A stretch of 64,000 bases of DNA from Actinomycetota bacterium (GCA_019347575.1 JAHWKY010000016.1:1-64000); one strand, 5' to 3'; positions 26,157 to 35,196 are shown, counted from the stretch's first letter. The notes: generated from the letters alone by a model not told the origin. Program-made: numbers and translations.

Positions 26157-27950
26157 TCAGAGGTTCGCAGGGTCGATCGCGAAGAGGTCCTCGGCGCCGG
26201 AGGTCGCGGCCGCAGCGAGGCCGCTGGCCTGAGGCAGGATGTTACCGGCGTAGAACCGCGCCGAGGCGATCTTGGCCTCGAGGAAGCTGGGATCGAAGCC
26301 GTCGCCGTCGCCCTCGAGCAACCGCTTCGCCGCGAGCGCGCCCCGACCGAGGTGGTAGCCCCCGAGCACGGTGCCGAACAGGCGCAGGTACGGCGTCGCC
26401 CCGCCCAGCACCGAGGCGAAGTCCTTGCGGTTGTCGAAGATCCAGCGCGTCGCCGCGGCGAGCGCTCCGAGCGCCTCGCTGTAGCGCTTGGCCACCTCGC
26501 CCAGGCCCGCGCTCTCGAGCTCGCTGGTGAGGCCGCCGAGCTCCGAGAGGACCTCCTGGACGAACTCCCCTCCGCGGTAGGGCAGCTTGCGGCCGACGAG
26601 GTCGATGGCCTGGATGCCGTTGGTGCCCTCGTAGATCGGCGCGATGCGAGCGTCACGGAAGTGCTGGGCGGCACCGGTCTCCTCGACGTAGCCCATCCCG
26701 CCGTGGATCTGCACGTTCAGGGAGGTGAGTTCGACGCCGAGGTCGGTGCACCACGCCTTGCTGATCGGCACCAGCAGGTCGGCCCACTCCTGGGCGTTAC
26801 GGCCCTCGTCGCTGTCGCCGAGAGCGGCCGCCCGATCGATCCACCAGGCGTTGGCGTAGGTGACCGCGCGCATCGCTTCGATCTGACTGCGCATCGTCAG
26901 CAGCATCCGCCGCACGTCGGGGTGCTCGATGATCGGGGCGCTCGCGCCCTCGGGTCGCGCCGGCAGGGAACCCTGGACCCGCTCCTTGGCGAACGCGAGG
27001 CCTTGCTGGTAGGCGCGTTCCGCGATCGACAGGCCTTGGATGCCCACGCCGAGCCGCGCGTCGTTCATCATCGTGAACATGTAGCGCATGCCCTGGTTGG
27101 GCTCGCCGACGAGGTAGCCGACCGCGCCGCCGGTGTCCTCGCCGTAGGTCATCACGCAGGTCGGCGAGGCGTGGATGCCCAGCTTCTGCTCCAGTGACAC
27201 GACCTTGACGTCGTTGCGTTCCCCGAGGGAGCCGTCCTCGTTCACGAGGAACTTGGGGACGATGAAGACGCTGATGCCCTTGGTCCCAGGTGGCGCGTCG
27301 GGCAGGCGCGCCAGCACCAGGTGGATGATGTTGTCGGTGAGGTCATGCTCGCCGTAGGTGATGAAGATCTTCTGGCCGGTGATCCGGTAGGTGGCGTCCT
27401 CGACCGGCTCGGCCCTGGTGGACAGCACGCCGAGGTCGGAGCCGGCGTGCGGCTCGGTGAGGTTCATGGTCCCCGCCCACTCCCCCGTCACCATCTTGGG
27501 CACGTAGGTCGCCTGGAGCTCAGACGAGGCGTGGTGCTCGAGCATCTCGACCGCCCCGGTGGTGAGCAGCGGCCCGAGCGAGAAGGCCATGTTGGCGGAG
27601 GTGATCAGCTCCTTGATGGCGTTGACGACGAGCAGCGGGAAGCCGCCGCCACCGAACTCCTCGGGGTGGCCGACCGCGCCCCACCCCGCCTCGACGTACT
27701 GGCGGTAGACGCGCGGGAAGCTGTCGGGGGTCTTCACCTCGTCGCCCCGCTGGACCGAGTGCTGCGCGTCGCCCTCGCGGTTGGTCGGGGCGATCGCCTG
27801 TTCGCAGAAGCGCGCGCACTCCTCGAGCAGCCCGGTGACCATCTGCGGATCGGCGTGCGCGAAGCGGTCGGTCGCCGCGAGCTCGCGCAAGGGCGCGACG
27901 TGCTCGAGGACGAAGCGGACGTCGGTTAGGGGGGCCTTGTAGTCGCTCAT
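26157..27950 (-). CDS. Acyl-CoA dehydrogenase (long, AcdB-type C-terminus)
   Basis: The open frame runs up to 28283 but the conserved start is the ATG at 27950 (MSDYKAPLTDVRFVLEHV). The 597-aa product is of the long acyl-CoA dehydrogenase class that carries an extra C-terminal helical domain. Seen are the FAD/substrate motif GTMNLTEPHAGSDLG, ITGQKIFITYGEHD, and APIYEGTNGIQAIDLVGRK, whose Glu is the expected catalytic base. It introduces the alpha-beta double bond into acyl-CoA in the cytosol and passes electrons to ETF. It is transcribed divergently from the FmdB-like gene. The chain length is unknown. Confidence 0.93.
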   Translation of the reverse strand: MSDYKAPLTDVRFVLEHVAPLRELAATDRFAHADPQMVTGLLEECARFCEQAIAPTNREGDAQHSVQRGDEVKTPDSFPRVYRQYVEAGWGAVGHPEEFGGGGFPLLVVNAIKELITSANMAFSLGPLLTTGAVEMLEHHASSELQATYVPKMVTGEWAGTMNLTEPHAGSDLGVLSTRAEPVEDATYRITGQKIFITYGEHDLTDNIIHLVLARLPDAPPGTKGISVFIVPKFLVNEDGSLGERNDVKVVSLEQKLGIHASPTCVMTYGEDTGGAVGYLVGEPNQGMRYMFTMMNDARLGVGIQGLSIAERAYQQGLAFAKERVQGSLPARPEGASAPIIEHPDVRRMLLTMRSQIEAMRAVTYANAWWIDRAAALGDSDEGRNAQEWADLLVPISKAWCTDLGVELTSLNVQIHGGMGYVEETGAAQHFRDARIAPIYEGTNGIQAIDLVGRKLPYRGGEFVQEVLSELGGLTSELESAGLGEVAKRYSEALGALAAATRWIFDNRKDFASVLGGATPYLRLFGTVLGGYHLGRGALAAKRLLEGDGDGFDPSFLEAKIASARFYAGNILPQASGLAAAATSGAEDLFAIDPANL

Positions 27951-27992
27951 GTGGGGGCAGGGTACGGCGGGGGCCGAGCTACCATGGCCTCC

Positions 27993-28211
27993 ATGCCACT
28001 CTACGAGTACGCCTGCCGCGAGTGCGGCACTGAGTTCGACGACTTCCGCGCCATCGCCGCGGCCGACGAGCCGGCGGCCTGCCCGGACGGTCACACCGAC
28101 ACGCTGCGCAAGCTCTCGCTCATCGCGCCCCGCGCACGCGGTTCCGACGGCGCCGCGCTGCCGCTGGCCGGTGGTGGTGGCGCCTGCTGCGGCGGAGGCT
28201 GCTGCGCCTGA
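27993..28211 (+). CDS. FmdB-like zinc ribbon protein
   Basis: The 72-aa product starts at the ATG giving MPLYEYACRECG, the hallmark of the FmdB regulatory-type zinc ribbon family; another ATG lies three codons upstream. The first Cys pair (CRECG, with FDDF after it) is present. The second pair is reduced to CPDGH, so one Cys ligand may be replaced by His. The tail is very Gly/Cys rich (GGGGACCGGGCCA). The role is uncertain: a small metal-binding protein. It ends 8 bp before the first of two 20-bp repeats. Confidence 0.75.
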   Translation: MPLYEYACRECGTEFDDFRAIAAADEPAACPDGHTDTLRKLSLIAPRARGSDGAALPLAGGGGACCGGGCCA

Positions 28212-28219
28212 CCCCCCAG

Positions 28220-28239
28220 AACCACCGTATCCGGGGGTT
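28220..28239. repeat. 20-bp extragenic repeat, copy 1
   Basis: AACCACCGTATCCGGGGGTT lies 8 bp after the FmdB stop. It is an imperfect palindrome identical to the copy at 28282-28301 and related to the perfect hairpin at 11870-11889. Confidence 0.7.
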
Positions 28240-28281
28240 CCGGTTGGTGGAGGAGGGGCGACGGCCCGCGCCCGCCCCGAC

Positions 28282-28301
28282 AACCACCGTATCCGGGGGT
28301 T
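28282..28301. repeat. 20-bp extragenic repeat, copy 2
   Basis: This exact second copy of the 20-mer starts 62 bp after copy 1 and 18 bp before the end of the convergent GH3 gene. The pair fills the convergent gap 28212-28319 and may act as a transcription block in both directions. Confidence 0.7.
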
Positions 28302-28319
28302 CTCGGTCCAGCGCGCGCC

Positions 28320-30350
28320 TCAGGAGGCGGTCAGGTCGACCGACACGAGGCGCTGGGTCGCGGGGTCGCTGTTCGGACCCACGCCGAAGGTGTAGGCCCC
28401 CTCGACGAGCTCCCACGCCCCGTCGACCCACGACCGCAGCCGCTCGAGGGGCACGGCCACCTCGACGTCGGATCGCGCCCCAGCAGCGAGTTCGACACGC
28501 GCGAAACCGGCGAGGGTGCGGGGCGCCTGGGGCTGCGGGGCGCCGTCGGGCTTGGTGACGTAGACCTGCACGACCTCGACCCCAGCGCGGCTGCCGGTGT
28601 TGGTCACCGCGACCGCCAGCACGACCTCGTCGCCGCGGACCTCTGCATGGACGTCGCCGTACGCGAAGGTCGTGTACGACAGCCCGAAGCCGAACGGGTA
28701 CGCCGGGGCGTGGCCACGCGCCTGCACCCAGCGGTAGCCGTGCAGGTACTCGTAGGTGATGCGGCGCGCCTTCGCATCGAAGGGAGGCAGGTCGGCCTCG
28801 TCCCGCGGGAACGTGCACGGCAACCGCCCCGAGAACGACGCGACCCCCGTCAGCAGGTCCGCGAGCGCGTGGCCGCCCTGCATGCCGGGGTACCACGCCA
28901 TCACGATCCCGGCGACGGCGTGCCGCCAGGCCTCGGTGACGATCGCGGAGCCGGCGACGAGTACCACCACGGTTCGCGGGTTGACGCGGGCGACCGCACG
29001 GATGAGCTCCTCGTCGGCGGGGCGCAGTCGCAGCGAGGAGCGGTCGCCCCCGTACGCCAACACGTACTCGCCCTCGTCGCGGAAGGTGTAGCCGACGACC
29101 ACGACGGCGAGGTCCGCCCTGCCGGCACACGCGACCGCCGCGCCGATGTCGCCAGAGGGGGAGGCGTCGACGCGGTCGCCGAGTGCGCCCCGCAGTCCCG
29201 CGAGCGGCGTCACCACGTCCGGGGGGTTCACCATGCTGCTGCCGCGGTCGCCGATGACGGGCAGGTCGGCGAGCTTGCCGATCACCGCGACCTGCTCTCC
29301 GTCGCGGGCCGGGAGCGCCGGCGCCCCGTCGACCGTCTCGTTGCGCAGCAAGACCATCCCTCGGATCGCGGCCTCGCGTGCCAGCGCCCGGTGCTCCACC
29401 GAAGCGACGGCGTCCGATCCGTAGTGCTCGGGTTCTCCCACGCCGGCGAACGCGAGCTTGGTGCGCACCACGCGACGCACGGCGTCGTCGACGAGTCCCT
29501 CGTCGACCGCGCCCCGCTCGATGGCGCGCCGCAGCCGGCGTCCGTAGCGCCACCGGATGGGCATCTCGACGTCGAGACCGCCACGCAGACCCGCGGCGCC
29601 GTCGCGTACGCCGAGGAAGAAGTCCGAGATCGTGAACCCCTCGAAGCCCCACTCCCCCTTGAGCACATCCCGCACGAGCCACGCGTGGTGGCCACACCGC
29701 TCCCCGTTCACCTTGTTGTAGGCGGTCATGACCACCGCGGCACCCTCGTCGATACAGCGTCGGAAGTGCGGCAGGTAGACCTCGCGCAGGGTGCGCTCGT
29801 CGATCTCGACGCTGACCCTGAACCGGCTGTTCTCGATCGAGTTGCACGCGTAGTGCTTGATGCACGCCATCGCGTGCCGCTGCACGCCGCGCACGAGCGC
29901 AGCGCCCATCTCACCCACGTGGACCGGATCCTCGCCGTAGGTCTCCTGCGCCCTGCCCCACGCCGGATGACGCAGCAGGTTGATGCAGACGCCCCCGAAC
30001 AGATCGGCGCCCTGACTCCTGAGCTCGACCCCGATGGCGTCACCGATGCGCGCCTCCAGATCGGGGTCCCAGCTCGCGCCGCGCGCCATCGAGACGGGGA
30101 AGGCCGTCGACCGGCCGAGGACGACCCCGCGGGGGCCATCGGCGAACCGGAACGGAGGGATGCCGGTGACCGCATCCTCGCCCGACGGGAACGCCCCGCT
30201 GTTGTAGCGAGCGATGCGAACCAGACCGCGAGGCGACGGGGGGACGTCCCCGCTGAGCTGGTGCAGCTTCTGCTCGAGGCTCAGCCGCGCGACGAGCGCG
30301 TCGACCCGTGCGGCAAGGAGGTCGACGCCCGACCCGACGTCCTGCGTCAC
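28320..30350 (-). CDS. Glycoside hydrolase family 3 (beta-glucosidase-like)
   Basis: The 676-aa protein has the GH3 N-terminal barrel and C-terminal sandwich plus a fibronectin-III-like end domain (RSDVEVAVPLERLRSWV). The nucleophile is placed at Asp243 in GFTISDFFLG. KHYACNSIE and MTAYNKVNG are the conserved substrate-pocket segments, and WYPGMQGGHALADLL with GRLPCTFPR marks the second domain. No signal peptide is visible, so it probably acts on imported glycosides in the cytosol. It starts 4 bp after the amidohydrolase stop and shares its transcript. Confidence 0.92.
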   Translation of the reverse strand: MTQDVGSGVDLLAARVDALVARLSLEQKLHQLSGDVPPSPRGLVRIARYNSGAFPSGEDAVTGIPPFRFADGPRGVVLGRSTAFPVSMARGASWDPDLEARIGDAIGVELRSQGADLFGGVCINLLRHPAWGRAQETYGEDPVHVGEMGAALVRGVQRHAMACIKHYACNSIENSRFRVSVEIDERTLREVYLPHFRRCIDEGAAVVMTAYNKVNGERCGHHAWLVRDVLKGEWGFEGFTISDFFLGVRDGAAGLRGGLDVEMPIRWRYGRRLRRAIERGAVDEGLVDDAVRRVVRTKLAFAGVGEPEHYGSDAVASVEHRALAREAAIRGMVLLRNETVDGAPALPARDGEQVAVIGKLADLPVIGDRGSSMVNPPDVVTPLAGLRGALGDRVDASPSGDIGAAVACAGRADLAVVVVGYTFRDEGEYVLAYGGDRSSLRLRPADEELIRAVARVNPRTVVVLVAGSAIVTEAWRHAVAGIVMAWYPGMQGGHALADLLTGVASFSGRLPCTFPRDEADLPPFDAKARRITYEYLHGYRWVQARGHAPAYPFGFGLSYTTFAYGDVHAEVRGDEVVLAVAVTNTGSRAGVEVVQVYVTKPDGAPQPQAPRTLAGFARVELAAGARSDVEVAVPLERLRSWVDGAWELVEGAYTFGVGPNSDPATQRLVSVDLTAS

Positions 30351-30354
30351 GGCC

Positions 30355-31524
30355 TCAGCCGACGCTCGCCAGCGCCGGGTCGGCGCGGCGCCAGCGGAAG
30401 AGCCGCTCCGCGTTGCCGTACGTGATCGCCGCGACCTCGTCCTCGGACACGCCCCCGAGGACCTCGCCGACCTGCTTCTGCGAGTGGGGCCACGGCGTGT
30501 CGGCGTGCGGGTAGTCGCACTCCCACAGGATCCGCTCCACGCCGATGTCGTGACGGTAGGTGATGCCGACCGGCTCCTCGATCATGCAGCAGTACATGTT
30601 CCGCCGGAAGATCTCCGACGGCAGTGGCTCCGCGACGCCGTGCCAGTCCCTGTGACGCAGGTACTGACGGTCGGCGCGCTCGAGCGCCGCAGGCACCCAC
30701 CCGATGCCGCCCTCGGAGAAGACGAACTGCAGATCGGGGAACCGCCGGCAGACCGGGCTGAGCATGAGGTTGACCGCGGCGACGATGGAGTTGGTCATGC
30801 ACAGCACGATGCCGATCAGCGCCGGACCATCGGGAGAGGGCTGTGGCACCGAACCTTGCGAGCCGAGGTGCATGCAGATGACCGTGTCGGTCTCCTGGCA
30901 GGCGTCCCAGATGGGATCCCAGTAGTCGTTGAAGAACGAGGGCAGCCCCTTCGGCACCCCGTTCTCGGGCAGGGACACCGCCCGGTTGCCCTTGGCGGCA
31001 CACCGGCGGATCTCTGCGGCCGCCGCGACGGGGTCCCACACCTGGATGATGATCATCGGGACGTACATCCCCTCAGGGCCGGCGGGGCACCACTCGTCGA
31101 TGACGAAGTCGTTGTACGCCTGCACGCACAGTCCCGCGAGCTCGCGGTCGCTGAACTCGTGGAACAGCATCCCGCCGAAGCGCGGCAGGCTCGGGAAGCC
31201 GAGCGACGCCAGGATGCCGTCAGCCAGGAAGTCCTTGGCGCGTTCACGTGGGTCCCAGCACCCCGGGATCATCTCGTCGAAGCGCTGCGGCTCGCCCGGG
31301 CCGCGGTCCGCCTTCCACTCGTCGCGGGGCTTGCCCGCGACCGCGTTCAGACCGAGCGAGGACGACTTGCCCGGGGCGCCCTCGATGATCCAGGTCTGGG
31401 TCCCGTCCTCACGCTCCACCACGTGAGGCGCCATGTCGTGGTGCTTGGCGGGTAACCGGTCGATCCAGACGCGTGGATGCTCGATGATGTGATCGTCGAC
31501 GCTGAACAGCTCGTACACGCGCAC
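30355..31524 (-). CDS. Amidohydrolase family protein (decarboxylase-like TIM barrel)
   Basis: The 389-aa protein has the amidohydrolase_2 pattern: SVDDHIIEHPRVWIDRLP at the N-terminus with the metal-ligand region, CMHLGSQG, LMLSPVCRRFPDLQFVFSEGGIGW, and WECDYPHADTPWPHS with the conserved Asp near the C-terminus. Members decarboxylate or hydrolyse aromatic and related acids, and often sit with acyl-CoA metabolism. The start is a GTG. A 16-bp palindrome with an overlapping -10 lies 13 bp upstream, matching the site in front of the aldehyde dehydrogenase. The GH3 gene follows at once. Confidence 0.85.
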   Translation of the reverse strand: MRVYELFSVDDHIIEHPRVWIDRLPAKHHDMAPHVVEREDGTQTWIIEGAPGKSSSLGLNAVAGKPRDEWKADRGPGEPQRFDEMIPGCWDPRERAKDFLADGILASLGFPSLPRFGGMLFHEFSDRELAGLCVQAYNDFVIDEWCPAGPEGMYVPMIIIQVWDPVAAAAEIRRCAAKGNRAVSLPENGVPKGLPSFFNDYWDPIWDACQETDTVICMHLGSQGSVPQPSPDGPALIGIVLCMTNSIVAAVNLMLSPVCRRFPDLQFVFSEGGIGWVPAALERADRQYLRHRDWHGVAEPLPSEIFRRNMYCCMIEEPVGITYRHDIGVERILWECDYPHADTPWPHSQKQVGEVLGGVSEDEVAAITYGNAERLFRWRRADPALASVG

Positions 31525-31536
31525 CCCCAGAGAAGG

Positions 31537-31557
31537 CTGACACGCGTGTCAGGTTAG
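31537..31557 (-). promoter_or_regulatory. Perfect 16-bp palindrome and -10 box for the amidohydrolase-GH3 operon
   Basis: CTGACACGCGTGTCAG at 31537-31552 is a perfect palindrome. On the minus strand it is preceded by CTAACC, so TAACCT overlaps it as at 7945-7965. It also overlaps the TGA of the GAF-ANTAR gene. A TetR-family operator is likely by type; the regulator is unknown. Confidence 0.55.
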
Positions 31558-32262
31558 CGTTCCGGCGTCCAGACGTCCTCGCACGATGTCGTCGGCGACG
31601 TCGCGCAGCCTCACACGGTGGTGGCGGGCGTAGCCACGGAGCAGTTCGCGGGCCTCCTCCACGGGGATGCTGAGCTGGGCCGCGACGTAGCCCTTCGCCT
31701 GCTCGATCACCACCCGGTTGTGCAGGGCGTGGCTGAGTTGCTCGCTGAGCTCGCGCTGCGCGTCCAGCTCGGCGAGGTGCGCGACGTAGCTGGCGGCGAT
31801 GCCCGACAGCGCGTGGGCCGCTTCGATCTGCTCGTCGTCCAGCTTTCGCGCATCACGGTCGTAGAGGTTGAGCGCCCCGACGACGACGTCATCGACGCGA
31901 ACTGGGAAGCTGTAGACCGCCGCCAGCCCCGCCTCGACGCCGCGTGGACCGAACCGCGGGAAGCGCTCGTCGGCGCCCAGATCGGTCGAGATGACGTCCT
32001 CGCCCGACTGGTAGGCCAGCAGGCACGGCCCCTCGCTCAGCTCGATCTGCAGGCGCTCCAGGGCGTCGAGCGCAGGATCGGATGCACCCAGGAACCTCAG
32101 GTGACCGTCGGCATCCTCGAGCATGAGCCCCGCAGCGGCGACCCCGAGGATCGCCGTGATCTCCTCACCGAGCTCGGCCAGCGCGGATTCGAGGTCCTCG
32201 GCGCGTGAGAGCACCGATGTGAAGCGGGTGAGGGTCCGCCAGAGTCGCTCGTAGTCGATCAT
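31549..32262 (-). CDS. GAF and ANTAR domain RNA-binding antiterminator
   Basis: The ATG at 32262 has GGGGAG upstream and gives a 237-aa protein; the frame is open further but not conserved. Residues about 22-165 form a GAF sensor domain (ITAILGVAAAGLMLED; LSEGPCLLAYQSGEDVISTDL; SFPVRVDDVVVGALNLYD). About 170-230 form an ANTAR domain (LSHALHNRVVIEQAKGYVAAQLSIPVEEARELLRGYARHHRVRLRDVADDIV), which binds paired hairpins in nascent RNA to prevent termination. It is a cytosolic sensor-effector whose ligand and target are unknown. The degenerate kinase lies 58 bp upstream on the same strand. Confidence 0.9.
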   Translation of the reverse strand: MIDYERLWRTLTRFTSVLSRAEDLESALAELGEEITAILGVAAAGLMLEDADGHLRFLGASDPALDALERLQIELSEGPCLLAYQSGEDVISTDLGADERFPRFGPRGVEAGLAAVYSFPVRVDDVVVGALNLYDRDARKLDDEQIEAAHALSGIAASYVAHLAELDAQRELSEQLSHALHNRVVIEQAKGYVAAQLSIPVEEARELLRGYARHHRVRLRDVADDIVRGRLDAGTLT

Positions 32263-32320
32263 CGCTGCTCCCCACTCGGGTGCGTCACCGGCACGTCCCG
32301 ACCGACCGTAGGCGTGCGGG

Positions 32321-33064
32321 TCAGGACGGCAGCGGGATCGCGCGCAGAGCCTCGGCCAACGCCACGCCGGCCGCGTAGCGCTGCTCCGGCTCCGTCGCGG
32401 TCGCGACGCTGAGCACATCCGCGACCTCGTCCGCGACGTCCGGCGCGGGTGGCTGCTCCGCAGCCAGCGTCCGGAGCACGACCCCGAGGGCGAACGTATC
32501 CGACCGGGCATCCGGCGGGGCCCCGTCGGCGACCTCAGGAGGGGTGACCGGCGTCACCGCCAGCGTCCCGAGCACGACCGAGGTACCCGCGTCGAGGATC
32601 CGGGGCCCCTCGGCACTGCCGATCACGTGCCCGGCACGCAGATCACCGTGCACGACGCCCGCGACGTGCAGGGCCGCGAGCGCATCGGCGAGGGCGGTCG
32701 CGGTCTCGAGGAAGGGCCGGTCCGAGCCGCCGAGCAGACGGGTCTCGAGCCGTACGGTCGCGACGTAGGGGTGCTGGGAGCGCGTGTCGCTCTCGACGAT
32801 CCGGACGACGCCAGGGTGCTCGACCTGGGAGGTCAGGATCAGCACCTCGTCGAGGCGGGACAGGACGTCGTCGGATCTCAGCAGGTGGCGGTGCAGGAGC
32901 TTGAGCGCGACCCGGGTCCCGTCCACCTCCGCCGCCCACACCTCGCCGGTGGTCCCTGATGCGAGGTGGCCGGTGAGGCGGTAGCGCCCGGCGACGACGT
33001 GACCGACCCCCGGCCACGGCAGCCGCCGCGGTCCACCCGCCGGAACCGTGCGCGCTGGCTCCAA
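32321..33064 (-). CDS. Degenerate Ser/Thr protein kinase-like protein (probable pseudokinase)
   Basis: The 247-aa protein has a bacterial Hanks-type kinase frame without a membrane segment: a glycine loop LASGTTGEVWAA, Lys55 in VALKLL and DARSDTFALGVVL for subdomain IX. The catalytic loop reads VVHGDLRAGHV, so Asp141 remains but the Arg of HRD is Gly140 and the metal-binding Asn is His146. DFG is DAG at 158-160. Loss of the Asn makes normal phosphotransfer doubtful. It is shorter than usual (about 270 aa). It may bind nucleotide or act as a scaffold near the GAF-ANTAR regulator. Confidence 0.75.
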   Translation of the reverse strand: MEPARTVPAGGPRRLPWPGVGHVVAGRYRLTGHLASGTTGEVWAAEVDGTRVALKLLHRHLLRSDDVLSRLDEVLILTSQVEHPGVVRIVESDTRSQHPYVATVRLETRLLGGSDRPFLETATALADALAALHVAGVVHGDLRAGHVIGSAEGPRILDAGTSVVLGTLAVTPVTPPEVADGAPPDARSDTFALGVVLRTLAAEQPPAPDVADEVADVLSVATATEPEQRYAAGVALAEALRAIPLPS

Positions 33065-33220
33065 ACCCGATCCCCCTTACCATCCACCCTTCGTGGTGGT
33101 TCCGGGGGCTGGGGAACCGAGGACGAGCGTACACGGGTACGCCGATGCCGCAAGGACCGCGCAGCAGGAACACCGGTGCCGGACGGCGAACTGTGGTGGT
33201 GACGTCTCCGAGGGGGAGCC

Positions 33221-35158
33221 ATGCGTTTCCGCAGCCTGGCGGTGCTCGGCACCGTCGCGATCACCACGACCGCCGCCGCGGCCCTGCCCGTCGCGGGTAC
33301 CGAACCGGTCAAGTGCAGCGAGTCCGACGTCACGCCGGACGGACGCGTGTTCCCCGAACCGATCCTCACCGAGACCTTCATCCGCTTCCCCGAGTTCGAG
33401 TGCGGCATCGAGCTGCTCGACAGCGTCTTCCCCGACTTCATCGACATCGACGTGCTCGACGAGTCGTCGAGCGGCCTGCCGATCTACGACGTGGTGATGA
33501 CCGACGAGCAGCTCCCCGAGGACGACAAGCAGCACCTGTTGGTCATCAACTCGATCCACGGCAACGAGCCGGCGGGGCGCGAGGGTGCCTTCCGCGTGAT
33601 CGAGGACATGGTCGACCCCTGGCGGCTGGGGAACGAGGACTGGGTGCGCGAGCTGCTCGACCGCTTCGTCGTGCACTTCGTGTTCGCCAACCCGGACGGC
33701 TGGGTCAACGGCGACGTCCACGGCGACCACGGGGCGGGCAACATCATGACGCGCCGCAACGACGGCAACCGCGACCTCAACCGCAACTTCCCGGTCCAGG
33801 GCTACCTCCGCGCCAGCAACGGCACGCTCGACCAGCCCGAAGGACGTGCCCTCGACGCGCTCCTACTCGAGCACGCGGTACCGAACGCGGACAGCGATGC
33901 TGCGGGCTACGACGGCTGGTACCTCGGCACCGACAACCACGGTCAGGGTCCCAAGACCGTGGCCGCATCCGGGTTACAGATCGTGGGCGAGTTCGACTTC
34001 GAGAAGTCGGAGCGCCTCGCGCACTTCGCCGACGGCATCGAGCCGGCGATGGCCGAGTACGGGGTCCTCGACGTGATCGAGCAGCTCAACCAGGTCACCG
34101 ACGGAGCGGTCCGCCCCTACGAGTGGGGCACGCTGTACGACATCCTCGGCTACTCGGCGTCCGGGTCGGGCATCGACTACTACAACACGCCCGGGGTCGT
34201 GAACGGCACCGGCTTCGCGACCGAGATGACCGCGTCGAACGCCCCGTACAACGCCCTCACCCACCCGGGCCTGGTGAACCAGATGTGGGTCAACTCGGTC
34301 CGAGCCATCAACTACACGATGTTCAAGGATGCGCTCGACCCGCCGTCGTACACCTACCCCGTCGGTGGAGCCGCCGCGTACGTGTTCGACCCCGAACGGG
34401 TCCGCCACGACGACGCCAACGGGTTCGGCCCGGGCAACGAGAGCATCCCGGGCGACTTCACCGGTGACGACGCCAACGTCGACCCCGACTTCCAGCTGCG
34501 TCGCTACGACGTCTCGAGGATGAAGTTCTTCGAGGACCTGAACCGCTACGCCGATCAGCCACTGGATGCGATCCGCGTGCCCGACGTCCTGTCGGGCGAG
34601 GTGGACCTGTCCACCTACGACTCGGTGGTTCTGACCGAGGACGCGATGCCCGAAGCGGGGGACCACTCCGCCTGGGTCACGGCGCTGCGTTCGTTCGCGG
34701 CCGGTGGCGGCAACCTCGTCGTGACCGACGCCGCCGCCCCGATCCTCGCCGACCTGTTCGACGACATCGAACCCGGCGACATCTCCATGCAGCGCAGGAA
34801 CGTCGGTTACGTCGACTTCGGGGACCGCAGCCACCACCTCAACGAGGGGCTGCGCGGCGTCGCCAGCCAGACCTACGACGTGATCCCGATCGGGTACCCC
34901 GACAACAACGGCCAGGCACCCAACTGGCGCGTCGCCACCGCCGCCTGGGACGCCAACGCTGGCTACACCGCCGGCACCAACGGCAACGGGCAGACCATCT
35001 ACGGCGAGAAGCCGCTCGGGGACGGGAAGGTGTCGTTCCTCGGGGCGCTGCTCCCCCAGCCCACCGAGGACTACTTCCACCCGTACGGGCTGCAGAACTA
35101 CGCGGTGACCTACACGGGCTACACCCTGCTCGAGAACATGCTCGACCACACCCGCTGA
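33221..35158 (+). CDS. Secreted M14 family zinc carboxypeptidase
   Basis: The 645-aa protein starts at an ATG with GGGGGAG upstream and has a Sec signal peptide (MRFRSLAVLGTVAITTTAAAALPVAG). The M14 zinc site HGNEPAGRE (His and Glu ligands) is followed by FANPDGW and RRNDGNRDLNRNFPVQG, the conserved substrate-binding Asn-Arg segment. The C-terminal half has a flavodoxin-like module (YDSVVLTEDAMPEAGDHSAWV) and a final beta-rich part. It should trim C-terminal residues from peptides outside the cell. The upstream 156 bp shows no clear signal beyond a small GGTGG hairpin near 33085. Confidence 0.85.
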   Translation: MRFRSLAVLGTVAITTTAAAALPVAGTEPVKCSESDVTPDGRVFPEPILTETFIRFPEFECGIELLDSVFPDFIDIDVLDESSSGLPIYDVVMTDEQLPEDDKQHLLVINSIHGNEPAGREGAFRVIEDMVDPWRLGNEDWVRELLDRFVVHFVFANPDGWVNGDVHGDHGAGNIMTRRNDGNRDLNRNFPVQGYLRASNGTLDQPEGRALDALLLEHAVPNADSDAAGYDGWYLGTDNHGQGPKTVAASGLQIVGEFDFEKSERLAHFADGIEPAMAEYGVLDVIEQLNQVTDGAVRPYEWGTLYDILGYSASGSGIDYYNTPGVVNGTGFATEMTASNAPYNALTHPGLVNQMWVNSVRAINYTMFKDALDPPSYTYPVGGAAAYVFDPERVRHDDANGFGPGNESIPGDFTGDDANVDPDFQLRRYDVSRMKFFEDLNRYADQPLDAIRVPDVLSGEVDLSTYDSVVLTEDAMPEAGDHSAWVTALRSFAAGGGNLVVTDAAAPILADLFDDIEPGDISMQRRNVGYVDFGDRSHHLNEGLRGVASQTYDVIPIGYPDNNGQAPNWRVATAAWDANAGYTAGTNGNGQTIYGEKPLGDGKVSFLGALLPQPTEDYFHPYGLQNYAVTYTGYTLLENMLDHTR

Positions 35159-35196
35159 GCCGCGGGGCCCGCTCGACGGAAGCTGCGCCCCGCGGC
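35159..35196 (+). terminator. Terminator-like hairpin after the carboxypeptidase
   Basis: Perfect 10-bp arms, GCCGCGGGGC (35159-35168) and GCCCCGCGGC (35187-35196), begin directly after the stop codon and are separated by 18 nt. Confidence 0.5.
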
